A stretch of DNA of 15,482 nucleotides from Candidatus Omnitrophota bacterium (GTDB lineage: Bacteria > Omnitrophota > Gorgyraeia > 2-02-FULL-51-18 > JAGOUK01): positions 1 to 15,482 of the forward strand of contig JAGVCY010000247.1 in the NCBI GenBank assembly GCA_020058965.1, read 5' to 3'. The translations under genes were made by a program, and so were the position numbers. A model generated the notes under the pieces. That model worked only from the letters and a program-made list of their open reading frames with translations. It was not told where the DNA came from and ran no database searches. Below are positions 11,516 through 15,482 of the stretch, one piece after another. Positions within the stretch are counted from its first letter, which is position 1, and each line of letters begins with the position of its first letter.

Positions 11516-13534
11516 GTGAGCCAGACAACCACACAACTCGATACGCTCTGCATCAACACGATCCGCTGCCTCGCCGCTGACGCGGTGGAGAAGGCGAAGT
11601 CGGGTCATCCCGGAGCGCCCATGGGCATGGCGCCGATGGCGTATGTTTTGTGGACCAAATTTTTAAAGCACAATCCTGTTGATCCCAGCTGGCCTGACCG
11701 TGACCGCTTCGTGCTCTCCGCCGGCCACGCGTCCATGCTGTTGTACGGCCTTTTGCATCTGACCGGCTACGGCGTTTCGCTGGATGACATCAAAAACTTC
11801 AGACAATGGGGTTCTCAAACACCCGGGCATCCGGAGTTCGGTCATACGCCCGGTGTCGAAACCACCACCGGTCCGCTCGGCCAGGGATTCGCGACCGCCG
11901 TTGGCATGGCCATGGCAGAGCGGTTCATGTCCGCGCGCTTCAACCGCCCCGAGGCGCCGCTGGTCGACCACTACACCTATGTGATCTGCGGCGACGGGGA
12001 CTTGATGGAGGGAATTAGTTACGAAGCCGCGTCGCTCGCGGGGCATCACAAACTCGGTAAGCTCATCTGCCTGTATGACGACAATCAAATCACGATCGAC
12101 GGCGGCACGAACCTTGCTTTTACGGAAGATGTGGCCAAGCGCTTCGAGGCGATGGGGTGGCAGGTTCAGCGCGTGGCGAACGGCGATGAGGATCTGCCCG
12201 CCATCGAATCCGCGATCCGGCACGCACAAGCGGAAAAAAATAAACCATCGATCATTATCACCCGCACGACGATCGGTTACGGCGCTCCCAACAAAAAAAA
12301 TTCCCACAACTGCCATGGCTCGCCACTTGGCGCCGAAGAGGTGAAGCTTGCCAAGCAGACGCTCGATTGGCCGCAGGAGCAGGCGTTTTACATTCCCGAC
12401 GAGGCGCGCGAAGAGTTCGCCAGGGCGCCTTATAAAGGAAGAGAAGCTCAGGATCGCTGGCAAAAACTCAAGACCGCTTACGCCGCCAAGTATCCGGCTG
12501 AAGCGCAGGAATTTGATGCATGGCTCAGCCGCAAAAAGCCGCAGGATTGGAAAAAATCCTTGACCGCGTTCAAGCCGGAAGACGGCGCCATGGCCACTCG
12601 CGCCGCTTCGAGCAAGGTCCTGAATTCGGCCGCGGCGGTTCTGCCTAATCTTCTCAGCGGTTCCGCGGACCTGAGCGAATCCGTCAACACGACCATCAAA
12701 GGCGGCGGATCCTTCTCGCTGCAGACCCCTGCGGGCCGGAACATTCACTACGGAGTCCGTGAGCACGCGATGGGCGCGATCGCCAACGGCATGACCCTGC
12801 ACGGCGGGCCGATCATCGCCTGCGGAACATTTTTAATTTTTTCGGATTACATGAAATCATCGATACGATTGGCCGCGCTGATGAAAATTCCAACTACATT
12901 CCTTTTTTCGCATGACTCGATCGGGGTGGGTGAGGACGGTCCGACGCATCAGCCGATCGAACAGCTTGCCGGCCTGCGCGCGATCCCAAATCTGACCGTC
13001 CTGCGTCCCGCCGACGCCAACGAAACCCGCGCTTCCTGGATCACCGCGTTGGAGCGCGTCGCCGGCCCCTGCGCGATCATCCTCACCCGCCAAAACATTC
13101 CGTTCCTGTCCGGCGCGGCTTCTCAGTCCGAGGGTGTTTCGCGCGGCGCGTACATTTTGGAAAAAGAATCAAAGCCGTCGCCAGAGATTATTCTGATGGG
13201 AACCGGATCCGAGGTGCATCTGCTCGTCGCTGCGAGAAAAATCCTCGAGGAGCGGGGGATCGCGACCCGCGTCGTCAGCATGCCGAGCTGGGAACTTTTT
13301 CGCGCGCAAGACGCGGCCTACCGCCAAAGTGTACTTCCCCGCGAGATCACGAAACGCCTGGCTGTCGAAGCCGCGTCTCCTCAGGGCTGGCACGAATGGG
13401 TCGGTTCGGACGGTGTGATCATCGGCATGACCGACTTCGGCGCCTCCGCCCCTTCGCCCGTCGCTCTGGACAAGTTCGGTTTTAACCCCCAAAACGTCCT
13501 CGACCACGCTCTCAAGCTTCTCAGTCACGCCTGA
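11516..13534 (+). CDS. tkt: Transketolase
   Basis: A full-length 672-residue thiamine-diphosphate enzyme of the non-oxidative pentose phosphate pathway. It moves two-carbon units between ketose and aldose sugar phosphates in the cytosol. Landmarks match the well-studied enzymes: H31 in [10 protein letters not shown]71 in SAGHAS, H110, the diphosphate/Mg motif GDGDLMEG from 159 with N190 (DDNQITIDG), and H267 (NCHGSPLG). Also present are the catalytic glutamate E416 in [13 protein letters not shown] and H478 in [19 protein letters not shown]. The order is a PP domain (~1-330), a Pyr domain (~350-525) and a C-terminal domain. The GTG start is set by CAGGAG just upstream and by the family's usual N-terminus. 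It has its own promoter. No key residue is missing. Confidence 0.97.
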   Translation: MSQTTTQLDTLCINTIRCLAADAVEKAKSGHPGAPMGMAPMAYVLWTKFLKHNPVDPSWPDRDRFVLSAGHASMLLYGLLHLTGYGVSLDDIKNFRQWGSQTPGHPEFGHTPGVETTTGPLGQGFATAVGMAMAERFMSARFNRPEAPLVDHYTYVICGDGDLMEGISYEAASLAGHHKLGKLICLYDDNQITIDGGTNLAFTEDVAKRFEAMGWQVQRVANGDEDLPAIESAIRHAQAEKNKPSIIITRTTIGYGAPNKKNSHNCHGSPLGAEEVKLAKQTLDWPQEQAFYIPDEAREEFARAPYKGREAQDRWQKLKTAYAAKYPAEAQEFDAWLSRKKPQDWKKSLTAFKPEDGAMATRAASSKVLNSAAAVLPNLLSGSADLSESVNTTIKGGGSFSLQTPAGRNIHYGVREHAMGAIANGMTLHGGPIIACGTFLIFSDYMKSSIRLAALMKIPTTFLFSHDSIGVGEDGPTHQPIEQLAGLRAIPNLTVLRPADANETRASWITALERVAGPCAIILTRQNIPFLSGAASQSEGVSRGAYILEKESKPSPEIILMGTGSEVHLLVAARKILEERGIATRVVSMPSWELFRAQDAAYRQSVLPREITKRLAVEAASPQGWHEWVGSDGVIIGMTDFGASAPSPVALDKFGFNPQNVLDHALKLLSHA

Positions 13535-13572
13535 GTTTAACGCCCGTTTAGAATATTTTACCGTCTCTTGAA

Positions 13573-13592
13573 ATGCCCAAATTATAGGGCAT
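13573..13592. terminator. Hairpin after tkt, probable terminator
   Basis: ATGCCC, 8-base AT loop, GGGCAT, followed by ACTTTCGTTT. It lies 38 bases after the tkt stop codon. The T-tract is interrupted, so termination is likely but weak. Confidence 0.5.
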
Positions 13593-13598
13593 ACTTTC

Positions 13599-13618
13599 GT
13601 TTGTGTTAATTAACAAAC
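13599..13618. repeat. Inverted repeat in the tkt-paralogue gap
   Basis: GTTTGT and ACAAAC flank GTTAATTA, which overlaps the palindrome GTTAATTAAC. It may extend the preceding terminator or be a regulator site. Confidence 0.4.
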
Positions 13619-13629
13619 CCTCGTCTACA

Positions 13630-13651
13630 TGTCCATCATTTTGATTGGACA
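13630..13651. repeat. 9-bp hairpin upstream of the second Tiki-like gene
   Basis: TGTCCATCA pairs with TGATTGGACA through a single bulged T and a TTT loop. It is the third inverted repeat in this 171-base gap and lies 55 bases before the next start codon. Confidence 0.5.
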
Positions 13652-13705
13652 GTTCAAGGGCGGAGCGCTATTTGTCGGGATTTCTTATTAAGAAGATAAA
13701 GTATA

Positions 13706-15482
13706 TTGAATTCCAAGTTTAAAAAAATCATGTCGTTAATTCTCGTGGCTGCATTTGCCGGAACCGAGCTGGCGCGGGCCGTACCGTTGGATTCCGCAGC
13801 GAAACCTACCGTTCTTCAACATTCCGTGAAGTTGGAAGGGTTGGCGGAGTTCTGCGCTGTTCGGGAGGTACACGAAGTTCCGAATGCACCGTTCATCATC
13901 CACATCCAGGACGCGCATTCCAACCCATCCGGTCAGGAGAACCTCGCCAAAACGCTCGACGCGCTCGCGAAGCGGCATGCCGTTTCGCTGGTGCTTGTGG
14001 AAGGCGGCGATCGGAACGGTTCGCTCGCGCCTTTGAGAAAAATTGCGTCGGCTGGGTCCGTACGGCAGGCCGCCAAGCAACTTCTATTGGAAGGTCAAAT
14101 TCACGGTGAGGAATTCTTGAGTCTGACGTCGGATTCTGCGCCGCGTATTCTGGGTGTCGAGGACATGGGGTTGTACCGCCGAAGCTTGGACGCCTACAAG
14201 CAACTGGCCGCCCGCCGCCAGGAGACGCTCGCGTACCTGAACGCGATCCGCCGCGTCGTTGACAAACTCAAGAGCCGCATGTACCCGCCCGCGCTTTTGG
14301 ATTACGAAAAAATCATTCCGCAGGAATCCGAGGGTTTTTCGGACAAGCATTTTGACGCGCTGCTTGCACTGCTGCCTGCCGGAGCTTTGAACCCGGCGGA
14401 ATTTGTGCAGGTTCAAAAACTCAAGGTCATTTTGGAGGCCGAGCGTTTTGGTAAATCCGAGGCGGCCGACCGCGCGGTCGCGGAGGCCAAGGCGAAGGAG
14501 GCGGTTCAAGGACTGGATTTGGATGCGCTGGACGAAGAAGCGCAGCTGCTCGAGGACCGGGCGTTCACTGTGCTTTTGCCGCGCCGGGACGGCCGGCTGT
14601 TGCGGTCGGTGGACCGTTATCTCAAAGTTCTGGACGCGGCGTACCGGATCCGGATGAACAGCCGCGAGTTCGAGGCGTTCACGGCCAACGCGCCGGACTT
14701 CGGGACAGAATCGTTCCTGGCCTTCCTGAACCGCAAGCTCGTGGATTATGGCTTCGCGAACGACCTCGTCGCTTACCGGCCGCTTTTGGAGGAAGGGGAG
14801 AAGGCGCTCCACGCGTTTTACGCGACCGTCGATCAGCGCGACCTGGCCTTCATGAAAAACCTAGACCGCGCGCTCGCCTCCGAAAAACAAAAAACGGTGG
14901 TGCTCATCACCGGCGGCTACCACACCGCGCATCTGAAGGAACTTTTTGCGCAGAAGGGCTACTCCTACGCGGTCCTGACCCCATGCGTGGACTACGAAAC
15001 GGACCAAAATGTTTATGAAAAACTTTTGACCTCGGCTGTCCCCGGGTACCTTCGTGTGCTTGAGACGGTGGATCGGCCGCTTGCCATCGAGGAATTCGTG
15101 AAGCGGGCCGGTGCCCGGCTCGCTGATTCTCGAGTGGTCGAGGCGATGGCCAAGTTAAACGGCGGTGCCCTGGCCAAAAAAGTTCCTCATACTGCCGTAG
15201 CCGCCCGCTTATCCGAAAAGGAGAACGACCTTCGTCGGACGATCGCAAAGCTTCGCGAGGAGTATGATCGCGTGATCCGGGTGCTGTTGAAGTGGCCGCG
15301 GGCGATCACATTCTTCGGGAGCGCGCGGATCATGCCTAAAACGAACGGCAAGAAAACGATCCGCTCCCCTTTTTATGACTTTTCGGTGATTCTGGGTCAG
15401 GTGCTGGCCGAGCGGGGAATTCCGAACCGTGGCGGCGCGGGTCCGGCCATCATGGCGGGGGTGCCGCAGGGTGCGATGCAAG
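13706..15482 (+). CDS. Second secreted modular protein: Tiki/ChaN-like N-terminus joined by GARLA to a LOG-type domain (partial)
   Basis: The frame is open to the window end, so at least 592 residues are present and the 3' end is missing. I choose the TTG at 13706 because it gives a charged signal peptide (MNSKFKK, hydrophobic run, ELARA cleavage at about 25) and has AAGAAG upstream; the ATG at 13730 is the alternative. Residues ~60-420 repeat the N-terminal domain of the giant protein: IIHIQDAHSNPSGQ (D69, H71, Q77), E99, GVEDMGLYRRS, then VVLITGGYHTAHLKEL (G403-G-Y-H406-T). GARLA follows at residues 469-473 and AARLS at 499-503. From about 505 there is a helix and then ITFFGSARI (534-542) and GGAGPAIMAGVPQGAM, the start of a LOG/TIGR00730 family domain (cytokinin riboside phosphate phosphoribohydrolase-like). 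Its PGGxGT motif would lie beyond the window. The protein has two cysteines. A possible promoter is TTGTCG (13672), 17 bases, GATAAA (13695). Confidence 0.85.
   Translation, partial: MNSKFKKIMSLILVAAFAGTELARAVPLDSAAKPTVLQHSVKLEGLAEFCAVREVHEVPNAPFIIHIQDAHSNPSGQENLAKTLDALAKRHAVSLVLVEGGDRNGSLAPLRKIASAGSVRQAAKQLLLEGQIHGEEFLSLTSDSAPRILGVEDMGLYRRSLDAYKQLAARRQETLAYLNAIRRVVDKLKSRMYPPALLDYEKIIPQESEGFSDKHFDALLALLPAGALNPAEFVQVQKLKVILEAERFGKSEAADRAVAEAKAKEAVQGLDLDALDEEAQLLEDRAFTVLLPRRDGRLLRSVDRYLKVLDAAYRIRMNSREFEAFTANAPDFGTESFLAFLNRKLVDYGFANDLVAYRPLLEEGEKALHAFYATVDQRDLAFMKNLDRALASEKQKTVVLITGGYHTAHLKELFAQKGYSYAVLTPCVDYETDQNVYEKLLTSAVPGYLRVLETVDRPLAIEEFVKRAGARLADSRVVEAMAKLNGGALAKKVPHTAVAARLSEKENDLRRTIAKLREEYDRVIRVLLKWPRAITFFGSARIMPKTNGKKTIRSPFYDFSVILGQVLAERGIPNRGGAGPAIMAGVPQGAMQ
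15112..15123 (+). repeat. Module junction in the paralogue (GARLA, Leu472)
   Basis: TGCCCGGCTCGC encodes part of AGARLA. It keeps the protein motif of the giant gene's junctions but not their exact DNA core. A second, weaker copy (AARLS) lies 30 residues on, directly before the LOG-type domain. Confidence 0.65.

Noticed and set aside
11663..12802. 379-codon open frame on the - strand inside tkt
   Set aside because: It fully overlaps transketolase with intact catalytic motifs. The antisense translation shows no recognisable domain.

Overview
The window is a stretch of bacterial chromosome with mixed base composition. It looks GC-rich overall, with AT-richer islands. All five genes are on the + strand. 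I suspect an uncultivated bacterium of the Omnitrophota (PVC-related) type. The reason is an oversized exported modular protein with short Ala/Arg/Met motifs between its modules, which matches my recollection of that group; nothing in the window proves it. There are no rRNA or tRNA genes, CRISPR arrays or recognisable transposases, and no gene-free stretch exceeds 300 bases.

Layout. Bases 99-2297 encode a YyaL/SSP411-type thioredoxin-fold protein (DUF255) with a likely signal peptide. Bases 2477-10066 hold a single 2,529-residue ORF with a TTG start, a signal peptide and no cysteine. Its first ~570 residues form a conserved domain (motifs DAH-x-N...Q, E, GVED, GGFHT) that I tentatively place in the Tiki/TraB/ChaN/EreA-like superfamily. 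Seven unrelated-looking modules follow, each introduced by a (G/A)ARMA or AARLA motif. Five junctions share an identical 12-bp DNA core, and the protein ends in the same motif (SRMSA). At least two modules contain HEAT/armadillo-like repeats. Bases 10238-11449 encode an AAA ATPase with a DUF4143 C-terminus, probably from a leaderless promoter. Bases 11516-13534 encode transketolase (tkt). From 13706 to beyond the window end runs a second secreted protein with the same N-terminal domain. It also carries the GARLA junction, but there the junction leads to a LOG/TIGR00730-type nucleotide phosphoribohydrolase domain.

How it fits together. The YyaL and transketolase genes look like ordinary chromosomal genes. 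The notable content is the pair of paralogues at 2477 and 13706: one N-terminal domain joined through one junction motif to entirely different C-terminal cargo. Junction DNA is conserved more than the protein requires. At several junctions the sequence switches from C-rich to G-rich and can fold into a hairpin. This suggests a modular family that diversifies by swapping cargo at a short DNA/peptide junction, possibly also cut there as a polyprotein. Domain assignments rest on motifs read by eye; the function of the family is unknown to me.
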